Source of the DNA: Pseudomonadales bacterium
Lineage (GTDB): Bacteria; Pseudomonadota; Gammaproteobacteria; Pseudomonadales; Pseudohongiellaceae
Reading direction: 5' to 3'
DNA length: 44,231 nt
Assembly: GCA_023254735.1 (NCBI GenBank)
Contig: JALRKV010000021.1
Location: 1-44,231, forward strand
The notes beneath the pieces are model-generated. The model ran no database searches, was not told the origin of the DNA, and saw only the letters and a list, made by a program, of their open reading frames with translations. A program made the position numbers and the translations under genes. Of the stretch, positions 7,943 to 17,575 are shown piece by piece; the first letter of the stretch is position 1; every line of letters begins with the position of its first letter.

Positions 7943-9259
7943 ATGGCTGCAGATAAGTTCCGCTTCACTACCGTTACCGCCGTCGTCGTCGCTAATATGG
8001 TCGGCACAGGCGTATTTACCAGCCTTGGATTTCAACTTCTCGACATTCAGTCGGGCTTTGCCCTATTAATGCTCTGGGCGGTAGGGGGGCTGATCGCCGT
8101 CTGTGGCGCTATGACCTATGCCGAACTCGGTGCGGCACTGCCGAGGTCTGGGGGCGAGTACAATTTTTTGAGCCGCATTTACCATCCTGCGGCGGGGTTC
8201 GTCTCGGGTTGGATTTCTTCGACTATTGGCTTCGCGGGGCCGACCGCACTTGCGGCCATGACATTCGCCGCTTACATGCTCTCGATTTTTCCTGACTTTG
8301 CTGGCCCTTGGGGCGAACGCTTTATCGCTGCGAGCCTCGTTATCGCGCTGAGCGTTGTGCATGCCACTAATAGACGAAACAGCGGAGGCCTTCAGCTAGC
8401 GTTCACCCTCCTCAAAGTTCTTATAATTCTCGCCTTCGTTATCGCTGCGATTGTGCTCGTCGACACCCCTCAGCCCGTTGAATTTTTTCCGCAACGAGGT
8501 GATTTAAGCGTGCTCACTTCTGGGGAGTTCGCCGTATCGCTAATCTATGTGAGCTATGCGTTTGCGGGATGGAATGCGGCCACGTATTTGAGTAGCGAAA
8601 TGGAGAATCCGCAGCGAACGTTGCCGGGCATATTGTTAGCCGGCACCGTCATCGTGACGCTGATGTATGTCGCGCTAAATTTCGCGTTCTTGTATGCGGC
8701 GCCTATGGACAGCATGACAGGAGAAGTCGAGGTGGGGTATATCGCTGCGGAGGCAGCATTCGGCACTGCGGGCGGACGCTTCACCGGCATCGTGCTTGCC
8801 ATGTTATTGATCTCGACGGTCAGCGCCATGGTGATGGCAGGCCCGCGTGTAATTCAGATGATCGGAGAAGACTTTCCACTGCTGAGCGTTCTCGGCAAGA
8901 CCAACGCGCACGGCGTCCCCGCGATCGCAATTTATGCGCAGGGAATAATCACCTTGGTTTTTATCTTCTCGTCGACATTCGAGTCCGTATTGGTGTTCTC
9001 TGGCTTTACGCTTGCGATTAATAATTTCGCGACGGTTTCGAGTATTTTCGTCCTCCGCTGGCGCCAGCCCAATCTGCCGCGGCCCTACAAAACCTTTCTC
9101 TACCCATTGCCGCCGCTTATCTTTTTGGGTCTTACCGGATGGACCCTCGGGTTCGTGATGCTTAACCGCCCAGTCGAAGCACTCTTTGGCTTGGCTATCA
9201 TCGCCTCCGGACTGTTCTTCTACTGGGTCTCGCTCCGCGGCAGCCAAATACAGCGTTAG
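7943..9259 (+). CDS. APC-superfamily amino-acid permease
   Basis: A 438-residue integral membrane transporter with about twelve hydrophobic segments. The first helix carries VVVANMVGTGVFTSLG, the APC signature in which the unwound GTG segment binds the substrate amino group. The helix 2-3 region GAMTYAELGAALPRSGGEYNFL and the helix 6 region YVSYAFAGWNAATYLSSEMENPQRTLP are also family hallmarks, best matching the LAT/YfnA-like amino-acid transporter branch. The frame is open back through a TTG at 7904, but the ATG at 7943 gives the usual short N-terminus before helix 1 and is preferred. The gene diverges from the TonB receptor-peptidase group and would import amino acids released outside. The exact substrate cannot be read. 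Confidence 0.87.
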   Translation: MAADKFRFTTVTAVVVANMVGTGVFTSLGFQLLDIQSGFALLMLWAVGGLIAVCGAMTYAELGAALPRSGGEYNFLSRIYHPAAGFVSGWISSTIGFAGPTALAAMTFAAYMLSIFPDFAGPWGERFIAASLVIALSVVHATNRRNSGGLQLAFTLLKVLIILAFVIAAIVLVDTPQPVEFFPQRGDLSVLTSGEFAVSLIYVSYAFAGWNAATYLSSEMENPQRTLPGILLAGTVIVTLMYVALNFAFLYAAPMDSMTGEVEVGYIAAEAAFGTAGGRFTGIVLAMLLISTVSAMVMAGPRVIQMIGEDFPLLSVLGKTNAHGVPAIAIYAQGIITLVFIFSSTFESVLVFSGFTLAINNFATVSSIFVLRWRQPNLPRPYKTFLYPLPPLIFLGLTGWTLGFVMLNRPVEALFGLAIIASGLFFYWVSLRGSQIQR

Positions 9260-9410
9260 CCTCGAACGCTACCACGCCGCTTACAGGCATTTCCCGCATT
9301 CTGACTTCTAATTCGGTCCTTTTGCGGGCATTTGTTGCCAGTTTGTAACACAGGCGAGGCAGCACTCTCGATAGTCTGTACAATCGCCCCCTTATTTTTT
9401 GAATTCTCTT

Positions 9411-9450
9411 GACGCCGCACCATGGCCCGCATCGAACGGGCATCGGCGTC
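9411..9450 (+). repeat. Nested stem-loop upstream of the second receptor gene
   Basis: GACGCCG (9411-9417) pairs with CGGCGTC (9444-9450), and inside it GCCCG pairs with CGGGC. TATTTTGATTTT follows, so it could act as a terminator after the permease or as a leader structure for the receptor gene that starts 20 bp later. Both readings are inferences. Confidence 0.45.
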
Positions 9451-9470
9451 TATTTTGATTTTACCGAACA

Positions 9471-11642
9471 ATGAGACGTTTCATGCCTAGCCTTTTCCGA
9501 TCATTCACTCTTGCCGGCATTCTTGCTGGCTCACTCGCTGGCAATGTGTCGGCCCAGGACGCCGGCGACGAGTCCTCAACGGTCATCTATACAGCGGACT
9601 ATTTTGATCAGTGGCAGCCCATAACCGCTCAAGACATGCTCGACAGGATTCCTGGACAGGGCGCCGCGGGCGGGCCTAGCAGCGGGCCATCGAATATACC
9701 CGGCAACCCCGAAACAGGCGGTCGCGGATTGGGGGGCGGTGGTGGCAATCAAGTGCTCATCAACGGCAAGCGTATCGCGGGAAAAAACAATTCAACTAGC
9801 GATCAGCTAGACCGAATCCCCGCAACCCAGGTTCGCGAGTTCCAAATCATCCGCGGCACCTCGGGCGACCTCGATGTGCGAGGCAGCGGCCAAATCGTGA
9901 ACGTCATTCTCACCGAGGCCATCGCGTCCAACAGCATCTCCTACGAGGCGAGTATCGATCGCTATCAAGATCAGAACTTCCGCCCCGGAGGCACCTTGTC
10001 TTTGAGCGGTCAACGCGGCGGACTCGATTATCTTTTTGCTGCCCGAAGCCAGCCACGCTACAACGTATCGATCGGCAATGAGTACAGCATACTCGGTGAC
10101 TTTTCGATGAACGACCTGGTCCTCGAAACACGCACACGCGACCAGATGGAGAATGAGCTCAGCATGAATCTCGGCTACGAGATCTCGGACAACAGCAGCC
10201 TCAGAGTCAACGCGCTCTATGCCGACCGAGACGATCCTACCGATGTCGAACGCTACACGACGAATCTGCGAGTTATCCCAAATACGCTCCTCAGCGAAAG
10301 AGAAGAGATTCCGAGTCAGCGCGATAACTGGGAAATTGGAGGCGATTATGAATTGACATTGGAGAACGGGCAGCGCTTCAAACTTCTCGCGATTGCTAAC
10401 CAAGACAATCGCGACTCGGCACGCGAAAGATTCGAACTCCTTGACGATGGCTCAGAAGAAAAGAACCTCTATCTCGGCATAAATAATGTAACAGAGGAAA
10501 AAATAGTTCGAGGCTCGTTTACGACAAGCCTTTTCGATGCCCAGAGTATCGAGTTTGGCCTCGAGCGCGCGCAAACCACGCTTGATTCTGCGCTCACACT
10601 GGGCGGCATTGTCGCGGGCGGCACGCCGTCGGCGTCGGTCGGCGGCCTTGTTCCGCAAAAAGTCGGCAACGCGAATTCGTCTGTCGAAGAAATACGCTAC
10701 GAGCCCTTCGCCATTCATAACTGGACGCTGACACCTACCCTCTCTCTCGAAACGACGCTTTTATATGAGTCATCGGAGATCACGCAATCCGGCGACAGTA
10801 GCAACCAACGGGATTTTAGTTTCGTTAAACCGAAAATCGATCTTCGATATAACCCGAGCACAAATCTTCAATTACGCGGCAGTATCGAGAAAATCGTAAA
10901 CCAGCTGAGCTTCGCCGATTTCGTCGCGGTTAACGATGAAACCGATAACGATACGAACACGTTGGAGGGCAATACCGACCTGCGCCAACAGTGGCAGTGG
11001 CGATATGTATTCAATGGCGAGTATCGCCTACCCGATGACCTAGGCGTGCTTAACGCCGAAGTGTTTTACGCGCAGCACGAAGACGTGATCGACAGGCTAG
11101 ACTCGAGTAGGACTGAAGACAGCCTACAATCGGTAAATGGCAACATCGGTGACGGAATCGAAATGGGCGTGAACCTCAGCGCCAGTGTGAGGGCGACGCC
11201 CCTCGGCATGCCAAACTTGCTCATTACAACCTCGCTCAATGTGCAAGACTCGGAGGTGACTGACCCCCATCTTGGTATCAAGCGCCGCTTCCAGAACTAC
11301 CAGCGTGGCCGTTTCACTCTGTTCTTCAGACACGACATTCCGGACCTAAGAGTCAACTGGGGAATGCAGTATTTCGATCGCATCGACGGGGGCATGTTCC
11401 GCTACGACGTCGACGACATTGAGTTCAATGTCGGCGAGCCTCGCGTAAACCTATTCGCAGAATATCGAAACCAGCGCGGCACTACGTATAGGTTCGATGC
11501 CGGGGCTTTGACTAATGGATCACAGTGTCGCCGTCGTACTCGTTTTATCGGACGCACGACCGCAAACATTTTGGAAGAAATCGAGTACCGCTGCACCACC
11601 ACGGGCATCGAACTGAGCCTGCGGGTTAACGGTACTTTCTAA
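9471..11642 (+). CDS. TonB-dependent receptor-like outer-membrane beta-barrel protein
   Basis: A 723-residue protein with a signal peptide (RRFMPSLFRSFTLAGILAGSLAGNVSAQ). The plug-like domain contains ITAQDMLDRIPG, a Gly-rich insertion (GGRGLGGGGGNQVLINGKRI) and IPATQVREFQIIRGTSGDLDVRGSGQIVNVIL, which matches the end of TonB plug domains. The rest is antiparallel strand with a C-terminal Phe (SLRVNGTF), the usual outer-membrane assembly signal. It is shorter than most receptors and has no clear TonB box. ATG 9471 is used here; ATG 9483 is equally possible and keeps the signal peptide. A perfect hairpin terminator follows at 11669-11693. The neighbouring gene is a convergent acylase. Substrate unknown. 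Confidence 0.83.
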   Translation: MRRFMPSLFRSFTLAGILAGSLAGNVSAQDAGDESSTVIYTADYFDQWQPITAQDMLDRIPGQGAAGGPSSGPSNIPGNPETGGRGLGGGGGNQVLINGKRIAGKNNSTSDQLDRIPATQVREFQIIRGTSGDLDVRGSGQIVNVILTEAIASNSISYEASIDRYQDQNFRPGGTLSLSGQRGGLDYLFAARSQPRYNVSIGNEYSILGDFSMNDLVLETRTRDQMENELSMNLGYEISDNSSLRVNALYADRDDPTDVERYTTNLRVIPNTLLSEREEIPSQRDNWEIGGDYELTLENGQRFKLLAIANQDNRDSARERFELLDDGSEEKNLYLGINNVTEEKIVRGSFTTSLFDAQSIEFGLERAQTTLDSALTLGGIVAGGTPSASVGGLVPQKVGNANSSVEEIRYEPFAIHNWTLTPTLSLETTLLYESSEITQSGDSSNQRDFSFVKPKIDLRYNPSTNLQLRGSIEKIVNQLSFADFVAVNDETDNDTNTLEGNTDLRQQWQWRYVFNGEYRLPDDLGVLNAEVFYAQHEDVIDRLDSSRTEDSLQSVNGNIGDGIEMGVNLSASVRATPLGMPNLLITTSLNVQDSEVTDPHLGIKRRFQNYQRGRFTLFFRHDIPDLRVNWGMQYFDRIDGGMFRYDVDDIEFNVGEPRVNLFAEYRNQRGTTYRFDAGALTNGSQCRRRTRFIGRTTANILEEIEYRCTTTGIELSLRVNGTF

Positions 11643-11668
11643 ACTTTTCCTCATCCCGAAAGAGCGGC

Positions 11669-11693
11669 ACGCTAGAGATTACATCTCTAGCGT
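11669..11693 (+). terminator. Perfect 11-bp hairpin terminator overlapping the acylase stop
   Basis: ACGCTAGAGAT, loop TAC, ATCTCTAGCGT: a perfect 11-bp stem followed on the plus strand by TTCTTCTC. It ends the receptor transcript and includes the last codons and stop of the convergent acylase gene (stop at 11679-11681). Confidence 0.75.
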
Positions 11694-13931
11694 TTCTTCT
11701 CTCACCAACTTCGCCGCAATCTGTTCTTCAGTGAAGGGCATATCTATCCACTGACTCTGCGAGTAGATTTTGGTTTGGTCAGCGTAGTAGGGCGAATCCG
11801 GCTCCGGTGACTGCGAATAGGTAAGTATCGCGCGCGCACTCGGGCTTCCGTCTTCATTCCATGTGACCGACTGTATATAGCTGTTGCCGGTTACGATTGG
11901 CGTGTAGCCACCGTTGTCGCCATCGAAGCGCGCGCTGATTACGCTAAACATTCCGGCGCGACCATCGCCGCCTGGGATACCAATTTTCTCCCCATTGCGA
12001 ATCTCGAACTGCACATCGCCCCACCGCGCATCGAGCGCAATTCCTGCGTCGGTTATCCGGTCCACCGCCACATGCAGTGCAGCAAGAATAGCGTCACGGG
12101 TTGCCGCCTCGTCAATTGTTAACCCGCGAGGGGTATGCACTGGATCGGCGTTGTTGAATGGCACCGCGTAGTGCGCAGAAAGCTGATTGGTCTCGGCGAA
12201 AAACTCATTGAAGATATGCGCCCCGCGGCTTTCTACTGTTTGTCGACGATCCCAGTACGCGAGCACTGCACAGGCCTCTGCAAGCGTGGGGTCATCGGCA
12301 CAGACCTCGAGCACTTCGTCGAGGAACAATTCGGCGCCGTAGTGGCGATGGCTGAACAGTAAATTTTCGACAGTCGCCTGATCGAATTTCTCGCCTGCGC
12401 TTAGCACCTCTTCGACAAATTTAAGCCCTGAGCGTGTGCGTAGCGTGCGCTGCGCATTCTCGTCTCCGATGATCGGCGAGTAGCCCTCGAGGCGCATAGC
12501 CGGATTGCTTAGCCAATACGAATCGTTGCTGTTACCCGCATACGTCGTTGTGATGAGACTCGGTTGCTGCGATGGTGGCATGAGACCCGGAGCCGCGGCG
12601 CTGTCGTCGATCTGCCAATCGCAGCTAGGGTCCGAGCCATTGAGCGTCGTTATACGCGCACCAGCAGATTGATCGACCGCGCAACGCGCAATCAAGTCGA
12701 CCGACACATTCGGTATCGCCGACATGTCGGCATAGAGTGCACCTCCTGCTTTATCGGCAGCGATTGTGTTTACAAACGCCGCACCCTGATGATCAGCGAG
12801 CGCCTGCTTGAGCTGAGTTACATTGGTCGAACGCTGCATCGCTGCATATTGATCGCCCGTGCGATAGTTTTCATAGTTTACGTCGCGCATGACGTAAACG
12901 TGTTGGTCGCTCCAAGGCGTGCTGGGCCCCGCAACGACTGGCCCAAGATGCGTTAAGTAAACCGTTCGGTTTTCAATTCCGGTTGCAGTCTCAACCGCAA
13001 CCTCGATGGCTTCGATGGAGCGTTCCTGATCGCCGACGAGATAGGCCATCGGATTACCCGGCACAAGATCCAATCTGAAGAAGGTGAAGCGCAGCGCCGT
13101 GGAGACCGTGTGCGACCACGCAATCGTCTCGTTAAAGCCAATCGCAAGTCGTGGTGTCGCGATCAGGCCAACGCCCATAAAATCAATCTCGCCCGGCAGC
13201 GTGAGATGCGCCATATGAAACCGTGAAGGTCCTTGCCAAGGGTAATGTGGGTTGCCGAGAAGAATGCCACGGCCCGTGTCGGTTAATTCACTGCCGAACG
13301 CGTACGCGTTACTGCCAATTTTTTCGACATCGAGCGACAGATCAATTGGTTTCAGCGATGCGATCGCTTGATTAGGTGCCGCTGTTGCGATTTGGTCTGT
13401 TACACGTCCAAGGCCGTAGCGTATGCCTACGCCAATTGCTAGCCGCGCAAGGTCGCGTTCGTCGATGGGCTTGACCCACTCTGCGCCAGCGCAGGATGCT
13501 GGGAGCTGGTCGGCATGGGTATCGATGTAGCGGTTATAGCCACGCGCATAGCCGCTGTCCATCGCGTTGCTGTCGGCGGAACTCGCCGCTAGATACTCGT
13601 CGATTTTCGCGTCGTTAAGTAGCGCCCGATGAAATGCGTCGCTGTTCACGTTGCCATTTTCTGCGCCAAAATACTTTGCTAGCTCGCCATTGACGGTTAC
13701 CAGTTCTTTCGCCAACACGCAGACGCCATTTTGCGCCACAGAGTGCGCAAAACCAAAGCCAAGCCCCTCCCACGTCTGAGCCGTAATGTGGGGAATACCG
13801 TGCTCGGTCCATCGAACGTCGACAGTCTCACTTATTGATTCACTCGCGCCGTTGCCCGAGACGCCTCCGTCGGGGGCGCAGGCGAGCATCAGTGCACTCA
13901 GGCTGAAAGCGATTACGAGCTTTGCTGTCAT
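11679..13931 (-). CDS. Penicillin-acylase-family Ntn hydrolase (possible acyl-homoserine-lactone acylase)
   Basis: With the ATG at 13931 the product is 750 residues. That start follows GGAGTGG and gives a lipoprotein-like signal (TAKLVIAFSLSALMLAC); the frame is open upstream to 14084, with another possible ATG at 13988. The N-terminal subunit region has VRWTEHGIPHITAQTWEGLGFGFAHSVAQ. The conserved cleavage site KIGSNAYAFGS places the nucleophile Ser at about 207, the new N-terminus of the beta subunit after self-cleavage. LLGNPHYPWQGPSRFHMAHL and IGFNETIAWSHTVS are also family signatures. The GSNAYA variant is shared with the PvdQ/QuiP/aculeacin acylase branch, so cleavage of long-chain acyl amides, including signalling lactones, is possible. 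A nitronate monooxygenase gene lies 112 bp upstream on the same strand. Confidence 0.87.
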   Translation of the reverse strand: MTAKLVIAFSLSALMLACAPDGGVSGNGASESISETVDVRWTEHGIPHITAQTWEGLGFGFAHSVAQNGVCVLAKELVTVNGELAKYFGAENGNVNSDAFHRALLNDAKIDEYLAASSADSNAMDSGYARGYNRYIDTHADQLPASCAGAEWVKPIDERDLARLAIGVGIRYGLGRVTDQIATAAPNQAIASLKPIDLSLDVEKIGSNAYAFGSELTDTGRGILLGNPHYPWQGPSRFHMAHLTLPGEIDFMGVGLIATPRLAIGFNETIAWSHTVSTALRFTFFRLDLVPGNPMAYLVGDQERSIEAIEVAVETATGIENRTVYLTHLGPVVAGPSTPWSDQHVYVMRDVNYENYRTGDQYAAMQRSTNVTQLKQALADHQGAAFVNTIAADKAGGALYADMSAIPNVSVDLIARCAVDQSAGARITTLNGSDPSCDWQIDDSAAAPGLMPPSQQPSLITTTYAGNSNDSYWLSNPAMRLEGYSPIIGDENAQRTLRTRSGLKFVEEVLSAGEKFDQATVENLLFSHRHYGAELFLDEVLEVCADDPTLAEACAVLAYWDRRQTVESRGAHIFNEFFAETNQLSAHYAVPFNNADPVHTPRGLTIDEAATRDAILAALHVAVDRITDAGIALDARWGDVQFEIRNGEKIGIPGGDGRAGMFSVISARFDGDNGGYTPIVTGNSYIQSVTWNEDGSPSARAILTYSQSPEPDSPYYADQTKIYSQSQWIDMPFTEEQIAAKLVREETLEM

Positions 13932-14043
13932 TAATCCACTCCGCTCGTTAATTTCACATCGATCTTTGGTATTTCCCAACCTTGTCATTTTTCTCTCCCT
14001 CGGTTTTATGGGCTTTCTTTCGATCAGCCATTGTGCGGCGACA

Positions 14044-15009
14044 CTAGCTCGCGAGTAGACGTTCGCGCGCCGCGGCGTATTCACGTTTTAACCGTTCTAC
14101 AAGCTCTCCTGCTGTATCGATAGACTTGATTGCGTTGATACCCTGCCCACAACCCCAAATGTCTCGCCAGGCTTTAGCCTTCGAGCTCCCGCCAGAGCCG
14201 AAGTTCATCTTCGACGGATCGCTCTCGGGGAGATTGTCAGGATCAAGGCCCGCCGCTTCGATAGAAGGCCGCAGATAGTTGCCGTGGACGCCGGTGAAAA
14301 GATTCGTGTAGACAATATCGCTCGCCGCGTAATCCACTAGCGACTGTTTATAGGCTTCGTCAGCGTTCGCCTCCTTAGTAGCGATAAACGCAGACCCGAT
14401 ATACGCCATATCGGCACCCATGGCTTGAGCTGCGAGTACGGCATCGCCCGTCGAAATTGCGCCGGAAAGCAAGACAGGCCCGTCGAACCACTCCCGCACT
14501 TCCTGAATGAATGGCATAGGAGAAAGCGTGCCCGCGTGACCACCGGCGCCGGCTGCCACACAGATAAGACCGTCAGCGCCCTTTTCGATCGCCTTTTTAG
14601 CGAAGCGGTTGTTAATCACATCGTGCAGCACAATACCGCCATAGGAGTGGATTGCATCAAACACCTCGGGGCGAGCACCCAGCGAGGTAATGACAATCGG
14701 CACCTTGTGCTTAACGCAAAGCTCGACATCTTGCATCAAGCGATCGTTCGAGTTGTGCACAATCTGATTCACTGCAAAAGGCGCCGCAGGCTTATCTGGA
14801 TTCGCCAGATTGTAGGCGTCGAGCTCGGCGTTAATCTGCGTCAACCATTCGTCCAATACTTCGACCGGACGCGCATTAAGCGAAGGAAATGAACCTACGA
14901 CGCCTGCTTTACACTGTGCAATGACGAGCTCGGGGCACGAGATAATAAAGAGGGGTGACGCGACAACAGGAATAGAGAGTCGGCCTTTGAGGATTTCTGG
15001 GATTGCCAT
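14044..15009 (-). CDS. Nitronate monooxygenase family protein, second copy
   Basis: The 321-residue product belongs to the same FMN TIM-barrel family as the gene at 1532-2509, but the two are clearly diverged. Visible elements are RLSIPVVASPLFIISCPELVIAQC at the start, FAVNQIV in strand 3, the flavin- and base-containing segment ICVAAGAGGHAGTLSPM (His158), VLLSGAIST and GADMAYIGSAFIATKEA. The ATG at 15009 has AAGGA upstream. It precedes the acylase gene on the minus strand and diverges from the thiolase operon across 268 bp; that gap holds an inverted repeat TTCGAG-N6-CTCGAA at 15048-15065. The true substrate may be a nitro compound or an acyl thioester. Confidence 0.85.
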   Translation of the reverse strand: MAIPEILKGRLSIPVVASPLFIISCPELVIAQCKAGVVGSFPSLNARPVEVLDEWLTQINAELDAYNLANPDKPAAPFAVNQIVHNSNDRLMQDVELCVKHKVPIVITSLGARPEVFDAIHSYGGIVLHDVINNRFAKKAIEKGADGLICVAAGAGGHAGTLSPMPFIQEVREWFDGPVLLSGAISTGDAVLAAQAMGADMAYIGSAFIATKEANADEAYKQSLVDYAASDIVYTNLFTGVHGNYLRPSIEAAGLDPDNLPESDPSKMNFGSGGSSKAKAWRDIWGCGQGINAIKSIDTAGELVERLKREYAAARERLLAS

Positions 15010-15277
15010 GCTGGGTCCTTTTGGTTCGGGTGTGTTTCGACGATTGCTTCGAGTTTTCGCTCGAATGCTGTACCGAGCATGTCGGCGCCTATAGCGGCAG
15101 TCAGCTCGATGTGATGCGTGATTTCAGCACGCAGTGTGCCAAAACGCTTTGAGGTTGGAAAGGGTTACGCTGGGGGCTAGTTTTGGGGTCACAACGCTCG
15201 CCAATCGGCGCCCTTAGGTTATACTCACAGGCCACTTGAATTACCGATAAAACAAATCGGACCTAGCAGGAAATCCT

Positions 15278-16471
15278 ATGACCACCGCAGCGCAGCAAGA
15301 CCCTATCGTCATCGTCGGCCAAGCACGCACCCCAATGGGCGGCTTTTTGGGCGAATTAGCCTCGGTAAAGGCTACCGAGTTGGGTGCTACGGCAATCCGC
15401 GCGGCGGTAGCGCGTGCGGGTCTCGAGGCGAGCGACGTCGATGAGGTCATTATGGGCTGTGTGCTGCCGGCCGGCTTGGGTCAGGCGCCCGCGCGACAGG
15501 CCTCATTGGGCGCGGGCATCCCCAAGTCCACCGGCACCACAACGATCAATAAGGTGTGCGGCTCTGGTATGAAGGCGATAATGCTCGCTCACGACCTCCT
15601 GCTCGCTGACAGCGCCACGGTGGCGGTTGCCGGCGGTATGGAAAGCATGAGCAACGCACCGCATCTGCTGCCCGGTGCGCGCTCGGGTTATCGTTTCGGC
15701 CATGCAAAAGTAATCGATCACATGGCCTTCGATGGGCTCGAAGACGCCTACGAAGGCGCTGCAATGGGCGTATACGCCGAAACCTGCGCGGACAAATACA
15801 GCTTTGACCGCGAAGCTCAAGATGCCTACGCCATTAGCTCGTTAAAGAAGGCCCAGGCGGCTATCCAAAGCGGTGCTTTTTCAAGCGAGATAACCCCTGT
15901 CGAGGTCGCTCAGCGCGGCGGCACCGTGACGATCGACACCGACGAACAGCCGATGAAAGCGCGCTTCGATAAAATCCCTCAGCTACGCCCCGCCTTTAGA
16001 AAAGACGGAACCGTGACCGCAGCGAACGCAAGCTCGATCTCCGATGGTGCGGCTGCCGTTGTGTTGATGCGCCAGTCCGAAGCTACAAAGCGGGGACTCA
16101 CTCCGCTTGCACGCATCGTGGCGCATACATCGCATGCACAGGAGCCCAGCGAATTCACCATGGCACCTATCGGGGCAATCGGCAGCTTACTGGCCAAAAC
16201 CGGCTGGGACAAAGACGCCGTTGACCTCTTCGAAATTAACGAGGCCTTCGCAGTTGTCCCGATGGCGGCGATCGAATCACTCGAGCTCGACGCGGCGAAG
16301 GTAAATGTCAACGGCGGTGCCTGTGCGCTCGGCCATCCAATTGGCTGCTCAGGTACGCGCATTGTCGTCACGCTTCTTGCGGCACTCGCGAATCATGGCA
16401 AGAAACGCGGCATTGCCTCGCTATGTATTGGCGGCGGCGAAGCGACGGCCTTAGCCGTCGAACTCATTTAA
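15278..16471 (+). CDS. Acetyl-CoA C-acetyltransferase (thiolase II family)
   Basis: A full-length 397-residue thiolase. The acyl-carrying cysteine lies in NKVCGSGMKA (C94), and the catalytic base and proton donor lie in ALGHPIGCSG (H353) and SLCIGGGEA (C383). The N-terminus DPIVIVGQARTPMGGFLG is typical. It condenses or cleaves acetyl-CoA with acyl-CoA. The enzyme is cytoplasmic and has no signal peptide. GCAGGAAA precedes the ATG by a suitable distance. It heads a plus-strand run with an alpha/beta hydrolase (54 bp gap) and an acyl-CoA dehydrogenase, so a role in breaking down an acyl-CoA intermediate is likelier than polyhydroxybutyrate synthesis. A candidate -10 box TATACT lies in the region before it. 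Confidence 0.93.
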   Translation: MTTAAQQDPIVIVGQARTPMGGFLGELASVKATELGATAIRAAVARAGLEASDVDEVIMGCVLPAGLGQAPARQASLGAGIPKSTGTTTINKVCGSGMKAIMLAHDLLLADSATVAVAGGMESMSNAPHLLPGARSGYRFGHAKVIDHMAFDGLEDAYEGAAMGVYAETCADKYSFDREAQDAYAISSLKKAQAAIQSGAFSSEITPVEVAQRGGTVTIDTDEQPMKARFDKIPQLRPAFRKDGTVTAANASSISDGAAAVVLMRQSEATKRGLTPLARIVAHTSHAQEPSEFTMAPIGAIGSLLAKTGWDKDAVDLFEINEAFAVVPMAAIESLELDAAKVNVNGGACALGHPIGCSGTRIVVTLLAALANHGKKRGIASLCIGGGEATALAVELI

Positions 16472-16524
16472 TTCCCCACTGACTAATAAGAATAAAACCG
16501 ATAACTAAAGAGAGGATTAGCTTT

Positions 16525-17568
16525 ATGTTCTACTCAATCGTCAGAAAGCACACCGGATTCATTCACGGCGCCGCGGTGAGCGTCGCGCTCGCGCTAGGCG
16601 CAAACGTCAGCCATGCTGAGGAATCTTGGCCCGAGGTAGCCCCCGCCGAACCGCCCGCCGAGTGGGGCGCGGTATCGGCTAATTTCGAAGAGATCCCCTA
16701 TCCTTACCCGGTTCAATTCCTCGAGATTAACCGCTTCCAGCAGGATCTTCGCTACGCCTACATGGACGTTGCGCCAAGCGGACGCGCGAACGGCCAGACG
16801 GTGTTTATTCAACATGGGATGAACTTTTACTCTGAAGCCTACACGCCAACGATTAATGCGCTCGCTGACGCTGGCTTCAGGGTGATCGCAGTAGATCGTA
16901 TCGGTTATGGCAAAAGTTCTAAGCCGATACTCCCCTACAATTTCAATATGGTCGCCGCCAACATGAAGGCGCTTCTCGACGAACTCGGCATCGAGAAAAC
17001 CGCGATCGTGGGTCATTCGATGGGCGGTATGGCGGTTTCTCGCTTTGCCATGATGTATCCCGATGCGACCACACATGTGGTTATGGTCAATCAGATTGGT
17101 CTCACAGACCAACGCCAGAGCCGTCCCTGGAGCGATCCTTTTGTCGGCGGCGGTGAAACGACCTATCAATCGATACTTCGAGGACATCAGCGCTATTTCC
17201 CACTTAAGTGGCCCCCCGCACATCTCGAATTTGTGCGTCGTCAGTATGGTCAAACCCTCGGCGGAGACTGGCCCCGCCTCGCACAGGTGAGGCGCCTGCA
17301 GGGGCAGATGCTTTACGACGATCCCGTTGTCTATGACTGGCAGCATATCGCGACAAAGGCGCTGGTAATCGGTGGGGAAGAAGATGGATTAGTCGATGAT
17401 TTTCCGACACTCGCCCACAATGTCGCCAATCAGCTCCAAAATAGCGCGATCATCCTCTATCCGAACGTTGGTCACGCACCGCAGATCGAAATACCGGATC
17501 TGTTTCATAAAGACCTGATTCGCTTTCTAACTTCGGACGCGAACGAGCCTGCGAGCAGCTGGAAATAG
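16525..17568 (+). CDS. Exported alpha/beta hydrolase
   Basis: The 347-residue protein has an N-terminal export signal (about residues 1-31, ending ANVSHAEE). The fold core follows: oxyanion region [10 protein letters not shown], strand [13 protein letters not shown], nucleophile elbow [10 protein letters not shown] (Ser165), acid region [12 protein letters not shown] and catalytic His in NVGHAPQIE (H317). This set matches esterases, lactonases and haloalkane- or epoxide-hydrolase-like enzymes; nothing visible separates them. AGAGAGG lies before the ATG. It sits between thiolase and acyl-CoA dehydrogenase genes, so it may release a carboxylic acid outside the cytoplasm that is then activated and degraded. 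Confidence 0.85.
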   Translation: MFYSIVRKHTGFIHGAAVSVALALGANVSHAEESWPEVAPAEPPAEWGAVSANFEEIPYPYPVQFLEINRFQQDLRYAYMDVAPSGRANGQTVFIQHGMNFYSEAYTPTINALADAGFRVIAVDRIGYGKSSKPILPYNFNMVAANMKALLDELGIEKTAIVGHSMGGMAVSRFAMMYPDATTHVVMVNQIGLTDQRQSRPWSDPFVGGGETTYQSILRGHQRYFPLKWPPAHLEFVRRQYGQTLGGDWPRLAQVRRLQGQMLYDDPVVYDWQHIATKALVIGGEEDGLVDDFPTLAHNVANQLQNSAIILYPNVGHAPQIEIPDLFHKDLIRFLTSDANEPASSWK

Positions 17569-17575
17569 CAACAAG

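Noticed and set aside
8804..9247. Minus-strand open frame of 147 codons under the permease
   Set aside because: Antisense to a clear membrane transporter; charged, low-complexity product typical of GC-rich shadow frames.
9807..10403. Minus-strand open frame of 198 codons
   Set aside because: Antisense to the receptor-like gene, whose plug and barrel features are clear.
14425..14892. Plus-strand open frame of 155 codons
   Set aside because: Antisense to the nitronate monooxygenase with all its motifs intact.
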